Under the pieces are notes generated by a model, which ran no database searches, was not told the origin of the DNA, and saw nothing but the letters and a program-made list of their open reading frames with translations. Positions 1 through 5,451 of a stretch of 5,451 nucleotides of DNA are shown here, one piece after another. This DNA is from Candidatus Sumerlaeota bacterium. GTDB lineage: Bacteria > Sumerlaeota > Sumerlaeia > JAFGJS01. The position numbers were made by a program, and so were the translations under genes. Within the stretch, counting starts at the first letter, position 1, and each line of letters starts with the position of its first letter. The stretch is taken from NCBI GenBank assembly GCA_016928995.1, contig JAFGJS010000012.1:1-5451 (forward strand), written 5' to 3'.

Positions 1-392
1 CAGTCCAATCGCAGCATGATAAAAATGACCCTTTTTCAACGGGCTGTTATGGTCCGGAATTACTCGGATTATGCTACGATGCCGGGCATGGTAATATTGG
101 CGAAGGCAGGGGACTTACTCATCTTGAAAAGGTGAAGCACCGGCTTCTTTCCATTCATCTTCACGATAACGATGGCAATGGGGACCAACATAATTTTGTT
201 TTCTCGGGAACCGTTGAGTGGACGCGGTTAGCGAGAATTATTGCTGAATCTTCCTACACAAAATGTGTTAGCATGGAAGTGAGTATCCGAAATTCTGGAA
301 TTTCCGATGAACAGGCGTTTCTCGAACGAGCATTTCAAAGCGGGGAATTATTTTCCCAGATGATTACAGAGCATAAAAATGGAAGAGTGTAA
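1..392 (+). CDS. Sugar phosphate isomerase/epimerase, C-terminal part (cut by window edge)
   Basis: The frame is open from the left edge (first full codon at 3) to a TAA at 390-392, giving 129 residues. Members of this TIM-barrel superfamily (AP_endonuc_2 / xylose-isomerase-like) usually have about 270-290 residues, so roughly the C-terminal half is visible. Seen in the sequence: LCYDAGH (fragment residues 23-29), SIHLHDNDG (50-58), a DQH turn followed by SGTVEW, and SMEV (90-93). By analogy with family members, Asp26, His29, a histidine of the HLH motif (52 or 54) and Glu92 would be metal ligands of a divalent-metal, cytosolic sugar or sugar-phosphate isomerase/epimerase. The substrate cannot be told from this fragment. 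A GTG at 132 could be mistaken for a start, but the conserved DAGH strand lies upstream of it in the same frame. The gene converges on the tRNA and is about 43% G+C, lower than the genes to the right. Confidence 0.85.
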   Translation, partial: VQSQHDKNDPFSTGCYGPELLGLCYDAGHGNIGEGRGLTHLEKVKHRLLSIHLHDNDGNGDQHNFVFSGTVEWTRLARIIAESSYTKCVSMEVSIRNSGISDEQAFLERAFQSGELFSQMITEHKNGRV

Positions 393-586
393 TTCTGCAT
401 ATGGATTTTCCCATAATTCCAAGCGCTAGATTGATGAACTTATTCCAAAGCGACAAGGTGATCAAATCATGCAGCCGCATCGTTCATAGTCCCGCGTAGA
501 AAGAATACGTCGAAAAACGGCGTTTTCCGGAAAAAACTTTCTACACCGATATTTGATGGTGTGAACTCTAAAGTCTTTGAAGTCAG
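393..586. other. Non-coding gap between convergent transcripts
   Basis: This stretch of 194 bases separates the end of the plus-strand epimerase from the 3' end of the minus-strand tRNA. I see no convincing gene in it. It contains an imperfect direct repeat (ATTCCAAGCG at 416-425 and ATTCCAAAGCG at 442-452), a short 5-bp hairpin (TATGG/CCATA) just after the epimerase stop, and the nested inverted repeat at 496-544. The base composition is about 43% G+C, like the epimerase. Because the two flanking genes converge here, both transcripts must end within or near this gap. Confidence 0.6.
496..544. repeat. Nested inverted repeat, possible bidirectional terminator or folded RNA
   Basis: Outer arms GTAGAAAG (496-503) and CTTTCTAC (537-544) are perfect 8-bp complements. 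Inside them lies a second hairpin, CGAAAAAC-GGC-GTTTTCCG (511-529), with a 5-bp stem, one A/C mismatch and two more G-C pairs. On the plus strand the inner hairpin is followed by six A; read on the minus strand, a T-run precedes it. It is therefore not a textbook intrinsic terminator in either direction. Its place between converging transcripts makes a transcript-ending or RNA-stabilising role reasonable. That role is inference. Confidence 0.4.
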
Positions 587-663
587 TGGCGCGCCAGACA
601 GGACTCGAACCTGTGACCCGCAGCTTAGAAGGCTGCTGCTCTATCCAGCTGAGCTACTGGCGC
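587..663 (-). tRNA. tRNA-Arg (anticodon TCT), CCA encoded
   Basis: Read on the minus strand, the sequence folds into a complete cloverleaf. The acceptor stem is GCGCCAG/CTGGCGC (657-663 with 591-597). The D arm is GCTC-AGCTGGATA-GAGC. The anticodon stem GCAGC/GCTGC encloses the loop CTTCTAA. A 5-base variable loop GGGTC follows, then the T arm ACAGG-TTCGAGT-CCTGT. The anticodon is TCT (627-629), which reads AGA codons and by wobble possibly AGG, so the tRNA carries arginine. The discriminator base is G (complement of 590), and the 3' CCA is encoded (587-589). The body is 74 nt, or 77 with CCA. The gene lies 106 bases downstream of the kinase stop on the same strand. I see no clear promoter in that gap, so processing from a longer transcript is possible. 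Its 3' end faces the lower-G+C DNA to the left. Confidence 0.97.
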
Positions 664-769
664 GCAAATGGAAGGCGTCTGGATGAACGTCATCGATTGG
701 GCGGATTCTGGCCATGTGATTTTTGAATTGCGAGCTTTTTTTACTCGGATCTGCATGATCTCAGCGGCG

Positions 770-3700
770 TTAAGATTCGCCTTGAACGCGGGCGTCCAGC
801 ATTTTCCGCACATTCTGGAGCAGCTGTTCGCTGTTGAAGGGTTTTTCTAACAGGATCAAGTCTTCCTGACTCAAATATTCCTCGCTGATGATCGTGTTGG
901 AATAGCCGCTGATGAAAATGGCGCGGATGGCGGGTTGAATAGCTTTGATTGTCTCAAAGGTTTCTTTGCCGTCCATTGCCGGCATGCAGGCGTCGAGCAG
1001 GAGCAGGTCGATCGGTCGATCATGCTTTCGAAATAGATCGACTGCCTGCCGTCCGTTGCTGACGGCAAGCACGTGATATCCGGCGGATTCAAGAATCCCC
1101 TGGATCAGATCGCGGATCATGGACTCGTCTTCCGCGATGAGGATCGTTTCTCCTCCATTGACCGGCTTCTCGGTTTTCAAGGGCTGGATCGAGCTCTTGC
1201 GGTGTTTGGCGACTGGAAAATAGACCTTGAAAACCGATCCGGCTCCTGGTTCGCTGTGGACTTGAATGATGCCTTCGTGCTGTTTAACGATGCCATAGAC
1301 CGTCGCCAGCCCCAGACCGGTTCCCCGGCCGAGCTCTTTAGTGGTGAAGAACGGCTCGAAAATACGCTCAAGCGTCGATGTCTCCATACCCATGCCGTTA
1401 TCGCGTACGGTCAGCTGCGCATAATGCCCTGGATGCGCTTCGGGGAAATGGCTGCACATTTCTTCGTCGAAGACGGCGCTGCATGTTTCAATGGAGATGA
1501 CGCCGCCTTGGGGCATCGCGTCACGGGCGTTGACGCACAAATTGATCAGCACTTGCTCCACCTGAATCGGATCAGCGTATATTTTTTCCACGTTCTGTCC
1601 AGGCGCAAACTCAAGCTGGATGTTTTCACCGATCAACCGGTTCAGCATTTTCAGCGATGTTTCAATGCTCTCGTTTAAATCCAGATCATCAGCCCGGATG
1701 ATTTGCCGCCGGCTGAATGCAAGCAGCTGGCCGACGAGTTGGGCAGCTTTGCCGCTCGCAACCTTCACGTTTTCCAGCGCATTACGGAACGGGCTGTCTT
1801 GCGGCAGGTCGCTGAGCGCGACATCATTGTAACCGCTGATCACTTGCAGCAAATTGTTAAAGTCGTGCGCGATGCCGCCGGCCAGTTGACCTACGGCTTC
1901 CATTTTTTGCGCAAGACGCAACTGCTCCCGAAGTTCGATCTCCTGGGAAATGTCCGTGCTCATGACCACGAATTTTTCGATTTCATGCTGGGCGTTGCGG
2001 ATCGGAGCGACGATCGTCTCGGCGATGAAGGCGGCGCCGTTTTTACCGCGATACTCAAAGGTGTTTTTCCAGACTTGCCCGGAGTGAAGCCGGTCCCACT
2101 TTTCAGTAATAAACGCCTGATCGAAATTGTTGCATTGAAGAATACTTAGCGTGGCGTCTTTCGCCTCCTTCAACGAGAATCCGGTCAGTTTTTCGAAGGC
2201 TGGATTCACATATTCGATCTTGCCCTGTTTGTCGACGATGGCGATGGAGACGGAGGCTTGGTTGATCGTCGCGTTGAGCAGTCGCGATTCGGCTTCTCTT
2301 TTCTGATCTTCTGTGATGTCATGAGAGACGGAGAGGAGATATTGCGCCCCATTCAATTCAATTTTGTTGATCCGAACGGAGAAACTCCGGACTTCTCCGG
2401 ATTTGCAGCAAATAAGAGATTCAAAACAGTGCGATCTGCCTTGTATGACGCTATCCAAATTTGTCTTGATCGCATCTTCGTTATGATTGGCTTCAATATC
2501 CTTAAGATGCAGACGGCTGAACTCTTCACGCGTGTAACCCAGCTGTTCATGGGCCGCTCTGTTAAATAGAAGGAAGCCTTGCGTCTCGACATCGGCGAGC
2601 ACAATTGCATCCGCGGTATTGTCGAAAATGATGCGCAACTGTTCTTCATGATCGGCGAGCTGCAATTCCGCTTCTTTGCGCTCCGTGATGTCGATGGTGG
2701 CGCCGATCATCTTTTGCGGCTGTCCATCTGTATCGAGGATCACCCGGCCGCGCGATTCCGTCCAGCGGATATTCCCGTCCGCACGCACGATGCGGCATTC
2801 GTTGAAGTATTCACCTGGCGTACCCAATGAATCATCAACTTGCCCTCGCACTCGTTCCAAATCGGGCGGATAGATGAATTGGTAATAATCGTCGAGATTC
2901 AACTCAACGTCCATGTTCTCGAAGCCGAACATTCGCTTTAATTCATCCGACCAATAAAGCCGGTCTTCACCGACATTCCACTCCCAGATGCCCATTTGGG
3001 CCGAATCCAGGGCCAGACGCAAACGGTTCTCCTGTTCGATCAAGGCGAGTTTGTTTTGCTTTTGCTCGGTGATGTCCGTCAAGATCAGCAGGATCTGCAA
3101 CAGCGAGCCGGAGGAATCGCGAACCGAAATAGCCAGCCAGCGACACCAAACGATTCCGCCATCCGACCGCAGGCAGCGTGTTTCCATTTCATACTGATTG
3201 TAAGCGCCCTGAACCAGCCGCTGCATCTGCTCATGATGATGAATCCGTTCATCCCGATGCGATAAATCGTCAAACCTCAGCGAGCCCATTTCTCGCGCCG
3301 AATAACCCAACATCTCTTGCAGCGCCGCGTTGGTTAAGACGATACAGCCGTTTATATCCAGCAACGCGGCTCCTGCTGGCAGTTGCGCAAACATCGACCG
3401 GAAGTACGCTTGAAATTCATTTATCCTCGCAACTTCGTTTGGATTCAATGTCGTTTCACGGCCGATGATGAGTAAAGTTTGGACCGCGCCGTTTTCGATT
3501 TCTTCCGGTACGACGTTGATTTCATAATAGCGCGATAGACCGTTCGTATTTGTTTCGTATTGCAAACGCCGGGATTTTTTATCTTCTAGCGTCCGCTCAA
3601 GTTGCCGCGTCCAAAAGTCGATTTGATCCTGGGCTATAGGAAATTCAGTCAATATTTTACCAATAACCACATCGGGCTTAAGCCCGATGGTCTCGGCTGC

Positions 3701-3871
3701 CGCGTCATTGATGAACAAACACCGTATCTTCCGATCAAAACGAAAGATCAGATCATTGACCGCGCGGTCGTCGTTTAAAAAGAAACGCTTGTTCTCGATT
3801 TCATGAGATGACGCATGCTCCTTCGCTTCGTCTCGCAGCAAAGGATCGTGATTGGGTTGATCGTAGGACAC
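770..3871 (-). CDS. Multi-PAS hybrid sensor histidine kinase with C-terminal receiver
   Basis: A cytosolic hybrid kinase of 1033 residues when started at GTG 3869-3871; no membrane segment or signal peptide is seen. It has five PAS domains at about residues 25-140, 149-270, 279-398, 407-522 and 529-644. Domains 2-5 end in the DIT/DIS linker (Asp266, 394, 518, 640) common after PAS cores. The HisKA domain has the H-box [11 protein letters not shown] with phospho-acceptor His669. The ATPase domain has the N-box [10 protein letters not shown] (Asn781), DNGMGM (824-829), FEPFFTTK (838-845) and GTGLGL (850-855). The receiver (about 909-1024) keeps the acidic pair Glu914-Asp915, phospho-acceptor Asp960, Ser988 and Lys1010. 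All catalytic residues appear intact. The signal is not evident; PAS domains may bind ligands or cofactors or only relay. No output regulator is adjacent, so the partner (a phosphotransfer protein or regulator) is encoded elsewhere. The frame stays open upstream to a TTG at 4009, but only the GTG has a good ribosome binding site. Confidence 0.93.
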   Translation of the reverse strand: MSYDQPNHDPLLRDEAKEHASSHEIENKRFFLNDDRAVNDLIFRFDRKIRCLFINDAAAETIGLKPDVVIGKILTEFPIAQDQIDFWTRQLERTLEDKKSRRLQYETNTNGLSRYYEINVVPEEIENGAVQTLLIIGRETTLNPNEVARINEFQAYFRSMFAQLPAGAALLDINGCIVLTNAALQEMLGYSAREMGSLRFDDLSHRDERIHHHEQMQRLVQGAYNQYEMETRCLRSDGGIVWCRWLAISVRDSSGSLLQILLILTDITEQKQNKLALIEQENRLRLALDSAQMGIWEWNVGEDRLYWSDELKRMFGFENMDVELNLDDYYQFIYPPDLERVRGQVDDSLGTPGEYFNECRIVRADGNIRWTESRGRVILDTDGQPQKMIGATIDITERKEAELQLADHEEQLRIIFDNTADAIVLADVETQGFLLFNRAAHEQLGYTREEFSRLHLKDIEANHNEDAIKTNLDSVIQGRSHCFESLICCKSGEVRSFSVRINKIELNGAQYLLSVSHDITEDQKREAESRLLNATINQASVSIAIVDKQGKIEYVNPAFEKLTGFSLKEAKDATLSILQCNNFDQAFITEKWDRLHSGQVWKNTFEYRGKNGAAFIAETIVAPIRNAQHEIEKFVVMSTDISQEIELREQLRLAQKMEAVGQLAGGIAHDFNNLLQVISGYNDVALSDLPQDSPFRNALENVKVASGKAAQLVGQLLAFSRRQIIRADDLDLNESIETSLKMLNRLIGENIQLEFAPGQNVEKIYADPIQVEQVLINLCVNARDAMPQGGVISIETCSAVFDEEMCSHFPEAHPGHYAQLTVRDNGMGMETSTLERIFEPFFTTKELGRGTGLGLATVYGIVKQHEGIIQVHSEPGAGSVFKVYFPVAKHRKSSIQPLKTEKPVNGGETILIAEDESMIRDLIQGILESAGYHVLAVSNGRQAVDLFRKHDRPIDLLLLDACMPAMDGKETFETIKAIQPAIRAIFISGYSNTIISEEYLSQEDLILLEKPFNSEQLLQNVRKMLDARVQGES

Positions 3872-3878
3872 TTGCTCG

Positions 3879-3883
3879 CTCCT
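3879..3883 (-). promoter_or_regulatory. Ribosome binding site that fixes the kinase start
   Basis: On the minus strand AGGAG lies 7 bases before GTG at 3869-3871. The longer in-frame options, TTG at 4007-4009 and ATG at 3983-3985, have no purine-rich Shine-Dalgarno sequence upstream. The extra 46 residues they would add do not look like part of a PAS domain. The GTG is therefore the better start. Confidence 0.75.
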
Positions 3884-3953
3884 GCCACAAAGTCCGCGTT
3901 TATCAAACCTGGTTGTCGGACCTGTCTCACTCACACTATCGGCAAATGTATTG

Positions 3954-3974
3954 CGCTGGAAAAGGCTTCCAGCG
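3954..3974. repeat. Perfect 8-bp hairpin in the kinase leader
   Basis: CGCTGGAA (3954-3961) and TTCCAGCG (3967-3974) are exact inverted repeats around a 5-base loop, in the gap between the Nif3 stop and the kinase start. No T-run follows on either strand, so it is not a standard intrinsic terminator. It could be a processing or stability hairpin in the kinase 5' leader, a weak end signal for the Nif3 transcript, or an operator. The structure is seen directly; the role is not known. Confidence 0.5.
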
Positions 3975-4018
3975 GAGAAAATCATGTAGAAATGATCAAC
4001 AAGATGCAATAAAAAACA

Positions 4019-4047
4019 AAGATATGCGTTTTAACGATAAACGTAAA
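4019..4047 (-). promoter_or_regulatory. Weak candidate promoter for the kinase
   Basis: On the minus strand TTTACG (4042-4047) and TATCTT (4019-4024) are separated by exactly 17 bases. Each matches the sigma-70 consensus at 4 of 6 positions, within an AT-rich stretch just downstream of the Nif3 stop. Transcription from here would give a leader of about 140 nt that includes the hairpin at 3954-3974. The match is weak, and AT-rich DNA often gives chance hits. Confidence 0.27.
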
Positions 4048-4059
4048 GCATGCAAAAGG

Positions 4060-5181
4060 TTAGAGTATATTCAGCGGTGCTTTTTCGCTTTTCGCGACGT
4101 ATACTTTGACATTGCTCCGGCCGATCTCGTCCCGGTTCTGGAGCATATTCGCCAGGTATGCCGCGACAGGGCATTCGGAGGCGAAATGCCCCAGGATGAC
4201 GGCACTACGGCCGCGATCCAGCAATTCCTGCGCGGCATGATGGTTGATTTCACCGGCGATTAGCGCGTCGAATTCGCATCGATCCAGCGCACCGATCATG
4301 GAGGAAACAGCGCCGCCAAGGCAGGCGATGCGCCGTACGGATCGGCCGGGATCGCCGCCGATCCATTGGATGGTTTTGAGTTTGAAAATCTTTTTCAAGT
4401 TGCGGATCAGCGTATCCAGGCGAATCGCGCGCGGCAGCTCGCCGATCATGCCCATCCCGGTCCGGACAGCGCCCAGATTCTCCAGCGGATAGATATCGTA
4501 GGCGACTTCCTCGTACGGATGCGCCTGGATCATCCTTTGAATGCTCGAAGCCAGCCGGCTTTGTGGCACGATGGTCTCCAAACGGTATTCCTCGGCGCGC
4601 TCCAGCCGGCCTTTTTGACCGAGGAACGGATTCGCCGCGTCATTGCCGCGAAATGTGCTGATGCCGCTGGCGCGGAAGGTGCAATGATCGTAATTGCCAA
4701 TCGTGCCCGCGCCGCCTTGATGCAGCGCTTCGATCACCGCGTCCTCATGGCCTTGTGGCGTGAACACCGCCAACTTGTACAATTTTTCAGGCGCGTCAGG
4801 CAGCAGGAACTCCGTGTTTCGTAGCCCGACGGCCTTGGCCAGCGCCGCGTTGACTCCCGCTGGAGATCGATCCAGATTGGTGTGCGCGGCGATCACGGCG
4901 ATGCGGCGGCGGATCAGTTCCGCCAGCATTTTCGTTTGCGGACTGTTCTCCGCCAGACTTCCCAGAGGTTTGAAGATCAGCGGGTGATGCGCGATTATCA
5001 GGTTGGCTTTCAGTTTATGCGCCTCGGCAACCACCGCTGGCGTGATCTCAAGGCAAACCAGCATGCATCGCACGGGCGCAGCGGGATCGCCGGTTTGCAG
5101 CCCGACATTATCCCACGACTCGGCCAGGTGAAACGGCGCCAATTTATCAATCAGGCTCAACACATCCCTGACGCGCAGCAT
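4060..5181 (-). CDS. Nif3-like dinuclear metal center hexameric protein (YqfO-type)
   Basis: This 373-residue protein has the length of the long Nif3 form typified by Bacillus subtilis YqfO. The two Nif3 halves (about 1-125 and 237-373) flank an inserted domain (about 133-235). The N-terminal half shows ESWDNVGL (21-28), the AHHP motif (His65, His66) and HTNLD (Asp104). The C-terminal half shows AGEINHH (309-315) and GHFASE (331-336), with His332 and Glu336. These His, Asp and Glu residues match the di-metal ligands of the family. The insert carries GTIGNYDHCTF (159-169) and HPYEEVAYDIYPL (221-233), typical of YqfO-type inserts. Family members form toroidal hexamers in the cytosol. Many databases label them GTP cyclohydrolase 1 type 2 homologs, but the true reaction is not settled. 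The ATG at 5179-5181 is preceded by a good Shine-Dalgarno sequence. The neighbouring kinase is 188 bases downstream and gives no functional clue. Confidence 0.95.
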   Translation of the reverse strand: MLRVRDVLSLIDKLAPFHLAESWDNVGLQTGDPAAPVRCMLVCLEITPAVVAEAHKLKANLIIAHHPLIFKPLGSLAENSPQTKMLAELIRRRIAVIAAHTNLDRSPAGVNAALAKAVGLRNTEFLLPDAPEKLYKLAVFTPQGHEDAVIEALHQGGAGTIGNYDHCTFRASGISTFRGNDAANPFLGQKGRLERAEEYRLETIVPQSRLASSIQRMIQAHPYEEVAYDIYPLENLGAVRTGMGMIGELPRAIRLDTLIRNLKKIFKLKTIQWIGGDPGRSVRRIACLGGAVSSMIGALDRCEFDALIAGEINHHAAQELLDRGRSAVILGHFASECPVAAYLANMLQNRDEIGRSNVKVYVAKSEKAPLNIL

Positions 5182-5189
5182 ATCCGATG

Positions 5190-5194
5190 CTCCT
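5190..5194 (-). promoter_or_regulatory. Ribosome binding site of the Nif3-family gene
   Basis: On the minus strand AGGAG, within GTGAGGAGC, stands 8 bases before the ATG at 5179-5181. It supports that start, which also places the conserved N-terminal ESWDNVGL motif at the usual distance from the first residue. Confidence 0.8.
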
Positions 5195-5204
5195 CACGAT
5201 GAAG

Positions 5205-5267
5205 TAAGGTCATCATGGGCGTAATCGTCGCTTTCTGCAACCGCGAAATCTCATCATAGCGACCTTA
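5205..5267. repeat. Spaced 7-bp inverted repeat in the Nif3 upstream region
   Basis: TAAGGTC (5205-5211) and GACCTTA (5261-5267) are exact complements separated by 49 bases. They flank the candidate -10 element and the expected start of the Nif3 transcript. TCATCAT also occurs next to both arms (5210-5216 and 5251-5257). Paired operator half-sites or a long-range leader stem are possible, but a 7-bp match over this distance can occur by chance. Confidence 0.25.
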
Positions 5268-5281
5268 ATCCGCCGTTTCAG
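5253..5281 (-). promoter_or_regulatory. Candidate promoter of the Nif3-family gene
   Basis: On the minus strand CTGAAA (5276-5281, 4 of 6 to the -35 consensus) and TATGAT (5253-5258, 5 of 6 to the -10 consensus) are separated by 17 bases. Transcription would start near 5246 and give a leader of about 65 nt. This is the best sigma-70-like pair I see upstream of the gene; it is unproven. Confidence 0.4.
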
Positions 5282-5322
5282 TCTGGCGCAATCCCCTGAA
5301 TTTTCCATTGACTCCGCCCCGT

Positions 5323-5373
5323 TTGAGTGCGAAATTCCGCTGATTTACAAGCTGTCACACGGACGTTGTCAGC
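5323..5373 (+). promoter_or_regulatory. Weak promoter with overlapping imperfect palindrome, plus-strand gene
   Basis: TTGAGT (5323-5328) and TACAAG (5346-5351) are 17 bases apart, each 4 of 6 to consensus. Just downstream and overlapping is the imperfect palindrome GCTGTCA (5351-5357) / TGTCAGC (5367-5373), with one central T/T mismatch per arm. It can equally be read as two direct TGTCA repeats 14 bases apart. Its position near the predicted transcription start and 27-49 bases before the ATG at 5400 would suit an operator. Both parts are weak matches. Confidence 0.25.
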
Positions 5374-5399
5374 GCATTTTAAAATAGAAAAACACCATT

Positions 5400-5451
5400 A
5401 TGAATTTCATTCGGGACAACTGGGGATTGCTGGCGTTTCTCATTGTATTGG
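5400..5451 (+). CDS. Start of a possible membrane protein (cut by window edge)
   Basis: An open frame begins at ATG 5400-5402 and runs off the right edge after 17 residues: MNFIRDNWGLLAFLIVL. A short charged stretch followed by a run of Leu, Ala, Phe, Ile and Val looks like the start of a signal anchor or first transmembrane helix, with the Arg-Asp end expected on the cytoplasmic side. The frame is divergent from the Nif3-family gene, with 218 bases between the starts. No strong Shine-Dalgarno sequence is present; the upstream bases are A-rich. I do not recognise the family from so few residues, and it could still be a chance frame. Confidence 0.5.
   Translation, partial: MNFIRDNWGLLAFLIVL

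Noticed and set aside
132-392. A short complete 86-residue gene starting at GTG 132
   Set aside because: The same frame is open to the window edge, and the conserved CYDAGH metal-binding strand lies upstream of 132. This is the tail of a larger gene.
720-755. Possible terminator after the kinase stop (CGAG, A/T-run, CTCG)
   Set aside because: The stem is only 4-5 bp and the T-run lies in the loop, not after the stem, so it does not make an intrinsic terminator on either strand.
1073-1678. A 201-codon open frame on the plus strand
   Set aside because: It is wholly antisense to the kinase ATPase and receiver coding region, where all motifs are intact on the minus strand. Its protein shows no recognisable domain and it has no convincing ribosome binding site.
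4027-4045. Possible Nif3 terminator CGTTT/AAACG followed at a distance by a T-run
   Set aside because: The stem has 5 weak, AT-rich pairs, and the T-run begins several bases after it. It overlaps the candidate kinase promoter, so I could not support it as a terminator.
3808-4263. Plus-strand open frame of 151 codons spanning the kinase/Nif3 gap
   Set aside because: It overlaps the starts and ends of two well-supported minus-strand genes and the leader between them; its translation has no family features.
4366-4824. Plus-strand open frame of 152 codons
   Set aside because: It is antisense to the conserved Nif3 insert and C-terminal half. Long antisense frames are expected in G+C-rich coding DNA.
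5366-5371. TTGTCA as a -35 element for the plus-strand gene at 5400
   Set aside because: The matching -10 position would fall in A/C-rich sequence with no resemblance to TATAAT, just before the start codon.

Overview
This window looks like ordinary chromosome from an environmental, probably Gram-negative bacterium. The clues are a 1033-residue cytosolic hybrid histidine kinase with five stacked PAS domains, a long-form Nif3/YqfO protein and a tRNA gene that encodes its own CCA end. Together these fit deltaproteobacterial, planctomycete/verrucomicrobial or acidobacterial-type genomes. The sequence does not let me name a genus. Base composition changes along the window. Positions 1-590 are about 43% G+C by hand count, while sampled lines in the kinase and Nif3 genes run from about 45% to 68%.

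Layout from left to right. (1) 1-392, plus strand: the C-terminal 129 codons of a sugar phosphate isomerase/epimerase of the xylose-isomerase-like TIM-barrel superfamily. (2) 393-586: a non-coding gap between converging transcripts that holds a nested inverted repeat. (3) 587-663, minus strand: tRNA-Arg with anticodon TCT. (4) 770-3871, minus strand: a PAS-rich hybrid sensor histidine kinase with a C-terminal receiver. It most likely starts at a GTG behind a clear Shine-Dalgarno sequence. (5) 3872-4059: an AT-rich leader with a perfect hairpin. (6) 4060-5181, minus strand: a Nif3-family dinuclear-metal protein carrying the YqfO-type insertion. (7) 5182-5399: a divergent intergenic region with weak promoter-like and palindromic elements. 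(8) 5400-5451, plus strand: the first 17 codons of a possible membrane protein, cut by the window edge.

The minus-strand order is Nif3, then kinase, then tRNA. The gaps of 188 and 106 bases suggest separate transcription units more than a tight operon. No response regulator with an output domain is present, so the kinase's target lies elsewhere. I found no convincing new system, mobile element or CRISPR array. The points most worth checking are the kinase start, the hairpin in its leader, and the compositional step beside the tRNA-Arg gene, which could mark the edge of transferred DNA.
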